From a bacterium (GTDB lineage: Bacteria > Planctomycetota > J058 > JAJDCP01), in assembly GCA_030428695.1 (NCBI GenBank), contig JAUIEM010000356.1, forward strand, positions 1-10,709: 10,709 nt of DNA, in the 5' to 3' direction. The notes under the pieces are model-generated. The model was given only the letters and a program-made list of their open reading frames with translations, was not told the DNA's origin and searched no databases. This document shows, piece by piece, positions 1 through 6,180 of the stretch (position 1 is its first letter; each line of letters opens with the position of its first letter). Position numbers and translations under genes: made by a program.

Positions 1-1454
1 CCCTCGCCCTCGTCCTCCGCTTCGTCCTCGACCAGCCCGTCGCGGTCATACAACGGCGGCAGCGGGCGAGTGTCCGGTTCGGGGTTGACGTGGCCCTCGG
101 GGTCCTCGCGCTGCACACGCAGGCTCTCGACCTTGACGCCGTCGATCTCGTGCAGCCCGAGCCGCGTGAACAGCGCGATCGGGTCGGTGCAGGGGGACAG
201 CCGGACCCAGGAGAGCCGCTCGAGGGCCGGCTCGACGTGGTCGGACTGCAGGAGCGCCGTGCGGCTGTTGTGCGCCTCGACGCTCTGGATGATGCTCGCG
301 CAGGCGTTGACGTTGTCCTCGATCGTCTCGCGCTTGCGGTCGAGCTCACGCGAGAGCAGCAGCCAGTAGGCGAAGTTGCCGCCGACGACCAGCAACAGGA
401 GCAGCGCTCCGACCAGCAGGGGCACGTTGCGCGTCCCCGCCTGGGCGAGGCGACGCGGCGCGAAGTCGAGCTCGCTGCGCCGGCCCTGACCGGCGAGGGT
501 GCCGAGCACGGCGAGGCCGATCGCCTCGGTCCAGGCGCCGGCGCCGTCGAAGTCGACGTCCGTGGCGGTCTCGACCAGCAGGCTGTAGTGCATCGAGCGC
601 ACCGGCTTGTCGAGGTTCTTCTCGAGCAGCACCTTGAACTGGTCGTACTCGGCGAGGATCCCGGTCACGACGATCTCGCGCAGCTCGCTCTCCCGGTGCA
701 CCGACAGGTAGAACCACATCGCCTCGCCGACGTCCTCGGCCATCCGCTCGAGGGGCGTCGGCGCGCCGGTCTCACGGCCGATCAGCTTGACGAAGGCGAG
801 GCGGTCGCCGTCCCACAGCGACAGGTCGATCGCGTTGCCGACCGGGCTGAGGACCGCGGTCAGGCGCTTCTTGATCTCGTCGTCGGGATCCTCGTCGACG
901 GGCTCGGTGTCGACGATGTGGCGGGTCGCCCACCAGGCCGCCTCCGGCGCGAAGCCGAGGCCGGTCACCTTCAGCCGCAGGGCGCTCGCGACCTGGGAGA
1001 TCGCGCGGAGGAACTCGGGGGCGGCGGCGAGCAGCACGTACTCGTCGATCTTCGCCCCGCTGATCTTGCGCTCGCCGACGTGCACCGGCGCGAACAGGAT
1101 CTGCTCGATCGGCGTCTCCGGGAACACGGTCTCGAGGTCGATGCGCGCGACGTCGCCGAGCGAGGAGCGCCCCTTCTGTACCTGGACGTAGCGCCGCACC
1201 GCCCCGCTGTGCGGCAGGTTGATGTGCACCCGCCGGCCCTTGAAGTCCGGGTGGGCGAGGACCGAGCGGACGGTCTCGCGCAGCCGCTCGCGGCCCTCAC
1301 CGGTCAGGTCGGCCTGGGCGGGCAGGCTGGCGCGGGCGGCGGCGGTGACCAAGGGCACGCTGCCCGGCCGCAGCTTGAGCTGCACGGCGAACACCGTATC
1401 GAGGCCGAGGAAGAGGCCGATGGGCGTGGTTCCAGAGAGCTTCGGATAGGGCAT
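1..1454 (-). CDS. GspL-like (PilM-PilN type) inner-membrane assembly protein, 3' end cut by window edge
   Basis: Translation from ATG at 1454 stays open to the left edge (484 codons, no stop), so the C-terminus is missing. Residues about 12-330 look like a degenerate actin-like PilM/GspL cytoplasmic domain: the start has the spacing of the family's first phosphate loop, with GLD at 17-19, but lacks the usual glycine/serine-rich turn. Residues about 345-367 form one strong transmembrane helix (leucine/valine-rich, starting after NVP). A polar helical linker and a small domain like the periplasmic part of PilN/GspL follow, and the visible end is very acidic (Glu/Asp-rich). In known systems such proteins connect the cytoplasmic ATPase and inner-membrane platform to the pseudopilus. 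The gene starts 12 bases after the GspH-like stop, with GGAG 8 bases before the ATG, and is the last visible gene of the pseudopilin operon. The architecture is seen; the GspL or PilMN role is inferred. A competence or pilus protein is the main alternative. Confidence 0.78.
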   Translation of the reverse strand, partial: MPYPKLSGTTPIGLFLGLDTVFAVQLKLRPGSVPLVTAAARASLPAQADLTGEGRERLRETVRSVLAHPDFKGRRVHINLPHSGAVRRYVQVQKGRSSLGDVARIDLETVFPETPIEQILFAPVHVGERKISGAKIDEYVLLAAAPEFLRAISQVASALRLKVTGLGFAPEAAWWATRHIVDTEPVDEDPDDEIKKRLTAVLSPVGNAIDLSLWDGDRLAFVKLIGRETGAPTPLERMAEDVGEAMWFYLSVHRESELREIVVTGILAEYDQFKVLLEKNLDKPVRSMHYSLLVETATDVDFDGAGAWTEAIGLAVLGTLAGQGRRSELDFAPRRLAQAGTRNVPLLVGALLLLLVVGGNFAYWLLLSRELDRKRETIEDNVNACASIIQSVEAHNSRTALLQSDHVEPALERLSWVRLSPCTDPIALFTRLGLHEIDGVKVESLRVQREDPEGHVNPEPDTRPLPPLYDRDGLVEDEAEDEGE

Positions 1455-1466
1455 CGATCGCTCCAA

Positions 1467-1946
1467 TCAGGGGACGCGCACGAGCTCGACGCGGCAGTGC
1501 GGGGCACTGACGACGAGCTGGAACTGCTCCGCGGGCGCCGAGATCGGCGCCACGGTCATGGTGAAGTCGCGGGTCAGGCCGTCTCCGCGGGCGAAGAAGG
1601 CGGTGTCGGTCGGCGGCGCGACGGTCTGGATCTCGAGGTCGAGGTCGGCCATCACGAGCCGGTACGGCTGCCCGGTGCGGGCGTCGATCACGGTGTCGCC
1701 GCCGGCGTGGCCGACGGAGAGCTGCTGCTTGATCGAGTCGATGATCACGAAGTAGCTCGTGTCTCCGTACAGGGCCCGCGCCTGGGCTTCGCGGAACGGC
1801 GCGGCGGCGAGGTCGAGCCGCTGCCAGATGCCGAAGGTCGGCGACCAGGTCAGCGAGACCACCGTCGCGAGCACGCCGACGATCGCGACGACCACGATCA
1901 GCTCGATCAGCGTGATGCCTCGGTTATTGCGCGGGACGATAGACAA
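1467..1946 (-). CDS. GspH-like pseudopilin with canonical prepilin site
   Basis: A 159-residue pseudopilin. With a TTG start at 1946 the leader is MSIVPRNNRG (10 residues, basic), followed by the cleavage site G^ITLIE with Glu at +5 and a hydrophobic helix of about 20 residues (LIVVVAIVGVLATVV). The rest is a small, mostly beta globular domain without Cys pairs except one Cys near the end. The sequence after the helix (PFREAQARAL, then a beta strand) fits minor pseudopilins of the GspH/FimT type. A prepilin peptidase would cleave and N-methylate it, and it would sit near the pseudopilus tip. I prefer TTG because GGAGAGG lies exactly 7 bases upstream and the leader length is typical. ATGs at 1988 and 1976 are in frame and would give 24- or 20-residue leaders. 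The start overlaps the preceding gene by 23 bases, which suggests translational coupling. The family call is confident; H rather than another minor pseudopilin is less sure. Confidence 0.8.
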   Translation of the reverse strand: MSIVPRNNRGITLIELIVVVAIVGVLATVVSLTWSPTFGIWQRLDLAAAPFREAQARALYGDTSYFVIIDSIKQQLSVGHAGGDTVIDARTGQPYRLVMADLDLEIQTVAPPTDTAFFARGDGLTRDFTMTVAPISAPAEQFQLVVSAPHCRVELVRVP

Positions 1947-2382
1947 GCCAGGTCCTCTCCGCAATAGTCCGCGCATCGCGCTCGACATGTCCCTCGACCC
2001 GCACCATCCCGGTCACGACACCGGCTCCTGGCGCGAACAGCGTGTCGGCGACCAGGTCGACGTAGGTCGCGCTGTCGATCACCTGCCGCCAGCCGTCGAA
2101 GTTGCCCGGGAAGGGCTGGCCGTCGGCGTTGACCGGCGGCGTGATCGTGCCCGGCAGGGTCGCGGTGATCGCGCCCCAGTTGCTCCGGCCCTGGCTGCGG
2201 GCGCGGGCCCGGGAGCGGTGCTCGAGCTCGTCGAGCATCAGCCGCCCGAAGAAGGCCTCCTCGTCGCTCATGCTCTGTTGGATCAGCCCCGAGCCTGCCG
2301 TCAGCAGCACGGTCGACAGGATGCCGACCAGCACGACCGCGACCAGGAGGTCGAGCAGACTGAGACCGGAACGCGCTTTCAT
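1924..2382 (-). CDS. GspI-like pseudopilin with Asp at +5
   Basis: A 152-residue class III-type prepilin-like protein. It opens MKARSG, then the site G^LSLLD and a hydrophobic helix (LLVAVVLVGILSTVLL). The +5 residue, which is Glu in nearly all pilins and pseudopilins, is Asp (codon 2352-2350). The segment after the helix is helical and charged (DEEAFFGRLMLDELEHRSRA), followed by a Gly/Pro-rich, beta-type region ending WLVYRPAQ. A double-Leu before an acidic residue at this position is typical of GspI, so GspI is the best match, although GspJ or a lineage-specific minor pseudopilin is possible. The ATG overlaps the GspG-like stop as ATGA, and the nearest purine-rich stretch is about 14 bases upstream, so translation probably depends on ribosomes finishing the upstream gene. 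The same reading frame is open well upstream of 2382, but that stretch is antisense-like shadow with no domain. Confidence 0.78.
   Translation of the reverse strand: MKARSGLSLLDLLVAVVLVGILSTVLLTAGSGLIQQSMSDEEAFFGRLMLDELEHRSRARARSQGRSNWGAITATLPGTITPPVNADGQPFPGNFDGWRQVIDSATYVDLVADTLFAPGAGVVTGMVRVEGHVERDARTIAERTWLVYRPAQ
1954..1960 (-). promoter_or_regulatory. Ribosome binding site deciding the TTG start of the GspH-like gene
   Basis: Reads GGAGAGG on the minus strand, 7 bases before TTG at 1946. The alternative ATG at 1988 has only a GAGG three bases away, which is too close for good initiation. The site lies inside the 3' end of the GspI-like gene. Confidence 0.5.
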
Positions 2383-2681
2383 GGGAAGTAGATGCTCTCC
2401 CCCGGGACCGAGATCACGAGCCCGGTCGAGTCCGCGTCGGAGTCGACCAGCTTCGCGTCGATCATCGCCTGGAAGGAGGACGGATACACGCCCTGCTGCA
2501 CCTGCCACATGTAGCGGTCGGCCGCTGCGTTCCAGGTCGCCCGGCGCAGCTGATCGGCGCCGGTCTCGGCGTCGTCGAACACGCCGCTGACGCTCAAGGT
2601 GATCGTCGTCGCGAGCAGGCTGAGAATCACGATGACGATCAGCAGCTCGACCAGGGATACCCGCTTCTGCGCCCGCACCAT
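2379..2681 (-). CDS. GspG-like pseudopilin with Arg at -1 (no Gly in the leader)
   Basis: A 100-residue protein with a 7-residue leader (MVRAQKR), then VSLVELLIVIVILSLLA, which aligns with the pseudopilin start FTLIELLVVIVILGILA and keeps Glu at +5. The residue before the predicted cut is Arg (codon 2663-2661, CGG) instead of the nearly invariant Gly. Residues 35-70 fit GspG: a charged amphipathic stretch and then YMWQVQQGVYPSSFQAMID, matching the family pattern Y-x5-GxYPx3-xAL. The protein is shorter than usual GspG (about 130-150 residues) and lacks an obvious C-terminal calcium-loop extension. The ATG at 2681 is supported by AGGAGG at 2685-2690, three bases upstream. It is the first gene of the four-gene pseudopilin operon. 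It would be the main pilus subunit or a minor subunit, depending on whether it is processed. Confidence 0.78.
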   Translation of the reverse strand: MVRAQKRVSLVELLIVIVILSLLATTITLSVSGVFDDAETGADQLRRATWNAAADRYMWQVQQGVYPSSFQAMIDAKLVDSDADSTGLVISVPGESIYFP

Positions 2682-2711
2682 CGCCCTCCTGGCTTGTCCT
2701 ACAATGCATGC

Positions 2712-2717
2712 AGTCTA
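2712..2717 (-). promoter_or_regulatory. Weak candidate -10 box for the pseudopilin operon
   Basis: TAGACT on the minus strand (4 of 6 matches to TATAAT), about 30 bases before the GspG-like ATG and followed by an A/T-richer stretch (GCATGCATTGTAGG). No good -35 box stands 16-19 bases upstream. Offered only because this is the one A/T-rich island in the gap and an operon start is expected here. Confidence 0.25.
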
Positions 2718-2761
2718 GCCGATCGACGGCCGCTCCGCCAGCCGTCGGTTCGTCCCCTTCA

Positions 2762-2801
2762 CCCGCGCCCCGGGCCGCCCGGAGGCGGGCAACGGCGCGG
2801 G
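2762..2801 (-). terminator. Nested GC-rich hairpin just after the protease gene
   Basis: Perfect 8-bp outer arms (CCCGCGCC at 2762-2769 pairing with GGCGCGGG at 2794-2801) enclose an inner hairpin with arms GCCCG/CGGGC at 2777-2781 and 2786-2790 and a 4-base loop. It begins three bases after the protease stop codon, where a terminator is expected. There is no T-tract on the exit side (TGAAGGGGACG on the minus strand), so it is not a textbook intrinsic terminator. It could instead protect the mRNA 3' end or assist Rho. Confidence 0.4.
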
Positions 2802-2804
2802 CCC

Positions 2805-5633
2805 TCAGAAATTGTCCGGGCCCGCGCCCGCTCCGCCGTCGCGCGGTCGCAGGGGCGGGCGTTCGGGAGCGGTCTCGATGCTCTCGAGCAGGTGCCGCAC
2901 CGCGCGGTCGAGCTGGGGGTCGCGGCCGAAGTAGCGGTCCTCCTCGCTCAGGGGCACGATGATGTCCGGGGTCACCCCCAGGCCCTCGAGGTTCTCGCCG
3001 TCCAGCCCGAACCAGCCGGTGCGCGGCACCCGCATCGAGGAGCCGTCGAGCAGCGTCCGGGAGGTCGTGCCGATCACGCTTCCGCTCGTCGGCATGCCGA
3101 CCACCGCGCCGAGGCCGAGCGACTGCACGCAGTGGCCGAAGATCTCCGCGTCGGAGAAGGAGCGCTCGTCGATCAGCACGACGAAGGGCCGCTCCCACAC
3201 CGTGTCGAAGCGCTCCTGGGGCGCCCGCCCGCGGGTGTGGCTGGTGCCGTAGGGGCGCAGCATCAGGATGCGCAGCAGGGCCTCGTGGATGTTCCCGCCG
3301 CCGTTGCCGCGCACGTCGATGACCAGGCCTTCGCGGCCGTCGAAGCTGTCGACCGCCCGCCTGAAGCGTTCGAGGTTCGACTGGTTCATCGCGCTGAGGT
3401 GCACGTAGCCGAGGCGCTCCCCGGCGAGGCGCTCGACCTCGCGCTGGCGGCCGCGCAGCCAGGCCTGGTACTCGAGGGAGCGGACGCTCGACGCGCGGGT
3501 GGTGCGCACGGTCAGGGTCTGGACGCTGCCGTCCCGCTCGAGGGCGAGCTCGATCTCGCGCCGCGCCTTGTCGGCGAGCAGGGCGTAGAGGTTGGTGTGG
3601 GGGTGCAGGGCCTCGCCGTCGATGCCGAGCAGGCGGTCGCCGGTCAGCACGCCGGCCCGCGCCGCCGGCCCGTTCTCGAGCACGGCGACCACCTCGAGGT
3701 GGTTGCCGGCCGGCCGCAGCCGCACGCCGAGCTCACCGCTGGCGGTCGCGCGGGCCGCGCCCGGCCGCACGCCCATGTGCGAGGCGTTGAGCTCGCCGAG
3801 CATGCGGTTGAGCCACAGCGCGCGCTCGTGGCCGGTCTCGGCGCGCTCGACCAGCGGCGCGTAGCGGCCGCGGGTCGCCTCCCAGTCGACGCCGTGGGTG
3901 TCCGCGTCGTAGAACTGCTCGGCGATCGTGTCGTAGACCTCGTCGAGCACCGTCCGGTTGAACTCCGCCAGGTCGGTCGTGCGTCGCGCGGTGACCGGGA
4001 TCGCGCGCGGCTCGACGATGCGCTCGGGCACCCGCACGGTCGCGAGGCCGCCGCCCTCGGCGGTCGACTCGTAGACCAGGTGCTCGCCGTCCGCGGTCCA
4101 GCGCGGCAGGCTGGCGTCGTCGGCGATGCGCTGAGTGGTGCGGGTGTCGAGGGCGTGGACGTAGACCGCCGCCCCGCTGCCCTCACGGCGCTCGAAGGCG
4201 AGGCGCGTGCCGTCCGGCGAGAACACCGGGCACTGGTCGGTCGTCTCGGTCTTCGCGACGCAGCGGGACTGGCCGCTGCGCAGGTCGGCGATCCAGATGT
4301 CGCGCTCCCCGTTGACGTCGGAGTCGAACGCGAGCAGCCGCCCGTCCGGGGACAGGCTGGGGTCGTCCTCGATGGCCGGGTTGTTGGTCAGCTGGCGCAG
4401 GCGGCCGTCCCGCAGGTTGAGCGCCCAGACGTCGCGGTTCCCCGAGCGCTCCGAGCAGAACACCACCGTCATCCCGTAGCCCTGCGGGCAGTGGTAGAAG
4501 TCGGCCTCGGGCGCCGTGGTCAGCTGGCGCGGCGTGCCGCCGCGGGTGGCGACGATGTACAGGTCGGAGTTGCCCGCCTCGGCGCTCTGGAACACGACGG
4601 AGTCCCCGCCGGCGAGGAAGCGCGGCCAGTGGTGGTCGCTGCCCCGGGTCAGCGCCCGCGCCTCGCCGCCGCCCGGCGGGGCGATCCACAGCGAGCCGGC
4701 CTGGCTGAAGACCAGGCTGCCGTCCGGGCCGACGTCCGGTTCCTCCGGCGAGCCCGGCGCCGCGTGGGTGATCTGCGGGACCAGCTTGGCGTCGCTCATG
4801 TTCCGCAGCGCGACCACCGCCGGCTCCGCCCCGGGCCGCCAACGCACGATGTCGAAGCCCGCCTCGAGGAAGAACTCCCCGCCGCGCAGGCTGACGGAGC
4901 GGATCGGCTGGTCGAGCTCGAGCTCGACCCGCGCCGCGGCCTCATCCTCGGCGCGCGAGAGCAGCTCGTGCCCCGCGCTCCAGAACATCCTCCCCGCGCT
5001 GTCGACCACCGGCCAGGTGTCGTGGCCGAGGGACCAGGTCAACCGCCGCGGCGGCTGCGTGGCGCCGAGCTCGGTGACGAACAGGTCGTAGTTCCCGCTG
5101 CCCTCGAAGGCGTGGGTGTTCGCCGAGACGTGGCCGCGGCCGAAGATCACGCTGCGGCCGTCGGCACCGAAGACCCCGAAGTCGCCGCCGGTGACGGTGA
5201 CCTGGCGCGGCGTCCCGCCCGACAGCGGGACCGTGTACAGGTTGTTGTCGCGCCCGCGGCGCGAGGCGAACAGCACCAGCCCGCCGCTCGACACCGCGCA
5301 GGGCCGGTCGGCCGCCTCGTGCCAGGTCAGGCGCTCGACCGGCCCGCCCCCCAGCGGCTGCTTGTAGAGGTCCGGCCCGCCGTCCCGGTCGGAGGCGAAC
5401 ACCAGCCAGGCCCCGTCGGGGCTGACCACCGGGTAGTCGTCGTGGCCCGGATGCAGGGTCAGGCGTCGGGCGTGGCCGGTCGCGAGCTCGGCGCTCCACA
5501 GGTCGCCCTGCCAGGCGAACAGCAACCGGCTGCCGTCCGGTGTCGGACAGGGACGGCGGGCACCGCGGACGAGCTCGGGCTGTTCGGCGAGCAGGAAGGG
5601 GCAGAGCAACAACAGGAGGAGCGGGCTGCGCAT
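2805..5633 (-). CDS. Secreted tricorn-like S41 serine protease (beta-propeller, PDZ, catalytic domain)
   Basis: A 942-residue protein. Residues 1-16 are a Sec signal peptide (RSP, a run of Leu, then FLLA^EQ), so it acts in the periplasm or outside. Residues about 20-430 carry TolB/WD40-like propeller blades, each with a motif like SPDGxxLxFxSxRxGxxDLY, which in tricorn gates peptide entry. A helical domain contains FYDADTHGVDW, with the charge-relay His at 580. A PDZ domain spans about 630-715. The S41 core has LVIDVRGNGGGN at 770-781, the nucleophile motif RSFSDAEIF (Ser 827, oxyanion Asp 828) and LEGLGVTPD (Glu 883). All four catalytic residues of tricorn therefore have counterparts. It is slightly shorter than typical tricorn (about 1,030-1,080). 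ATG 5633 is chosen because the signal peptide begins there and GAGGA lies 7 bases upstream; the frame is open further upstream without domains. It is the neighbour downstream of clpS but likely has its own promoter. Substrates are probably oligopeptides. Confidence 0.92.
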   Translation of the reverse strand: MRSPLLLLLLCPFLLAEQPELVRGARRPCPTPDGSRLLFAWQGDLWSAELATGHARRLTLHPGHDDYPVVSPDGAWLVFASDRDGGPDLYKQPLGGGPVERLTWHEAADRPCAVSSGGLVLFASRRGRDNNLYTVPLSGGTPRQVTVTGGDFGVFGADGRSVIFGRGHVSANTHAFEGSGNYDLFVTELGATQPPRRLTWSLGHDTWPVVDSAGRMFWSAGHELLSRAEDEAAARVELELDQPIRSVSLRGGEFFLEAGFDIVRWRPGAEPAVVALRNMSDAKLVPQITHAAPGSPEEPDVGPDGSLVFSQAGSLWIAPPGGGEARALTRGSDHHWPRFLAGGDSVVFQSAEAGNSDLYIVATRGGTPRQLTTAPEADFYHCPQGYGMTVVFCSERSGNRDVWALNLRDGRLRQLTNNPAIEDDPSLSPDGRLLAFDSDVNGERDIWIADLRSGQSRCVAKTETTDQCPVFSPDGTRLAFERREGSGAAVYVHALDTRTTQRIADDASLPRWTADGEHLVYESTAEGGGLATVRVPERIVEPRAIPVTARRTTDLAEFNRTVLDEVYDTIAEQFYDADTHGVDWEATRGRYAPLVERAETGHERALWLNRMLGELNASHMGVRPGAARATASGELGVRLRPAGNHLEVVAVLENGPAARAGVLTGDRLLGIDGEALHPHTNLYALLADKARREIELALERDGSVQTLTVRTTRASSVRSLEYQAWLRGRQREVERLAGERLGYVHLSAMNQSNLERFRRAVDSFDGREGLVIDVRGNGGGNIHEALLRILMLRPYGTSHTRGRAPQERFDTVWERPFVVLIDERSFSDAEIFGHCVQSLGLGAVVGMPTSGSVIGTTSRTLLDGSSMRVPRTGWFGLDGENLEGLGVTPDIIVPLSEEDRYFGRDPQLDRAVRHLLESIETAPERPPLRPRDGGAGAGPDNF

Positions 5634-5662
5634 GGGAGGATCCTCGACGGGGGTGTGCGCTG

Positions 5663-5671
5663 ATTCTACCA
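5663..5671 (-). promoter_or_regulatory. Extended -10 promoter candidate for the protease gene
   Basis: Minus strand TGG-TAGAAT: the hexamer matches TATAAT at 5 of 6 positions and is preceded by the TGn of extended -10 promoters, which can work without a -35. No good -35 is present. Predicted transcript start is near 5656, giving a leader of about 23 bases that contains the GAGGA ribosome binding site. Confidence 0.45.
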
Positions 5672-5719
5672 GATGCGCGGTCTGCCAGGGCACATCGGCG
5701 AAGCCGGGCGCCACGAGCC

Positions 5720-5737
5720 GGTCCGCGGCTGCGGTCC
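5720..5737 (-). terminator. Possible hairpin terminator after clpS
   Basis: Minus strand GGACCGC-AGCC-GCGGACC forms a 7-bp stem with one internal A-A mismatch and a 4-base loop, about 48 bases past the clpS stop and before the protease promoter candidate. No T-tract follows. Weak evidence: hairpins like this arise easily in DNA this GC-rich. Confidence 0.22.
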
Positions 5738-5785
5738 CGATCGAGGTGAGGCCGGTCAGTCGCAACGGGGAAGGCGGGGGAAGCG

Positions 5786-6112
5786 CTATTCCGGCTCGTA
5801 GGTGAAGGTCAGCGGATAGCCGACCGCCCGGGCCAGGGAGTGGGCGCGCGCGACGCGGAACTCGGCCTGCTCGAAGGGCAGGGCGACGACGAAGGCGATC
5901 CCGTCGTGGTGGGCCTCGTACATCACGTCGACGGCGGTGTTCTGCTGCAGATGGAAGATGTTCATCAGGACCCGGACGACGAACACCATCGAGGTGACCG
6001 GGTCGTTGTGCAGGAAGACCTTGTACATCGGGCACAGCGCGGTGCTGGTCTCGGGCGCCGCTTCGGGCACCGAGACGCCGGGCTGCGAGGGGGGCGGGGA
6101 AGGATCGGGCAT
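5786..6112 (-). CDS. clpS: ATP-dependent Clp protease adaptor ClpS
   Basis: A 108-residue protein matching ClpS over its core. ClpS binds proteins with bulky N-terminal residues (N-degrons) and hands them to the ClpA/ClpC unfoldase for ClpP degradation in the cytosol. Residues 1-28 are a Pro/Ser-rich flexible extension, as expected for the tail that enters the unfoldase pore. The core opens YKVFLHNDPVTSM: Asn 36, Asp 37, Thr 40 and Met 42 correspond to the N-degron pocket. The helix FVVRVLMNIF and the motif EAHHDG follow (His 68 equals the pocket His), and the protein ends TFTYEPE as the family usually does. Pro replaces the second Asp of the common NDDYTPM form; such NDPV variants are known, for instance in actinobacteria. 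ATG 6112 has AAGGAGAGGAG eight bases upstream. No clpA or clpP is in the window, so the partner must be encoded elsewhere. It is 68 bases after the VWA gene. Confidence 0.95.
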   Translation of the reverse strand: MPDPSPPPSQPGVSVPEAAPETSTALCPMYKVFLHNDPVTSMVFVVRVLMNIFHLQQNTAVDVMYEAHHDGIAFVVALPFEQAEFRVARAHSLARAVGYPLTFTYEPE

Positions 6113-6133
6113 CGGGGGCGCTCCTCTCCTTCC

Positions 6134-6142
6134 CTTATACCA
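6134..6142 (-). promoter_or_regulatory. Extended -10 promoter candidate for clpS
   Basis: Minus strand TGG-TATAAG: 5 of 6 matches to TATAAT with an upstream TGn. It lies in the short A/T-richer gap between the VWA stop and clpS. The predicted start near 6127 leaves a leader of only about 15 bases, which just keeps the ribosome binding site. No convincing -35. Closely resembles the box before the protease gene. Confidence 0.4.
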
Positions 6143-6180
6143 TCTTTCCCCCCTGGGCGTCCGGCGGGATCAGCCCGGGA

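Noticed and set aside
90..1967. A 625-codon open frame on the plus strand opposite the GspL-like and GspH-like genes
   Set aside because: It crosses two well-supported minus-strand genes and their gap, and has the Asp/Val/Arg-rich composition of an antisense shadow.
5601..5633. Lipobox in the protease signal peptide (Leu-rich segment followed by Cys)
   Set aside because: The residues before Cys 11 are all Leu and the next is Pro, which does not fit the [LVI][ASTVI][GAS]C pattern; a standard Sec signal ending at FLLA fits better.
2694..5663. A 989-codon open frame on the plus strand opposite the protease gene
   Set aside because: Its translation is low-complexity (Arg, Ala, Gly, Val, Asp-rich) with no motif, while the minus strand carries an intact signal peptide, PDZ domain and tricorn catalytic residues. 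It is a by-product of GC-rich third codon positions.
5634..6035. Upstream extension of the protease reading frame toward 6035
   Set aside because: The extension overlaps clpS in another frame and has no domain, and the signal peptide and ribosome binding site clearly mark ATG 5633.
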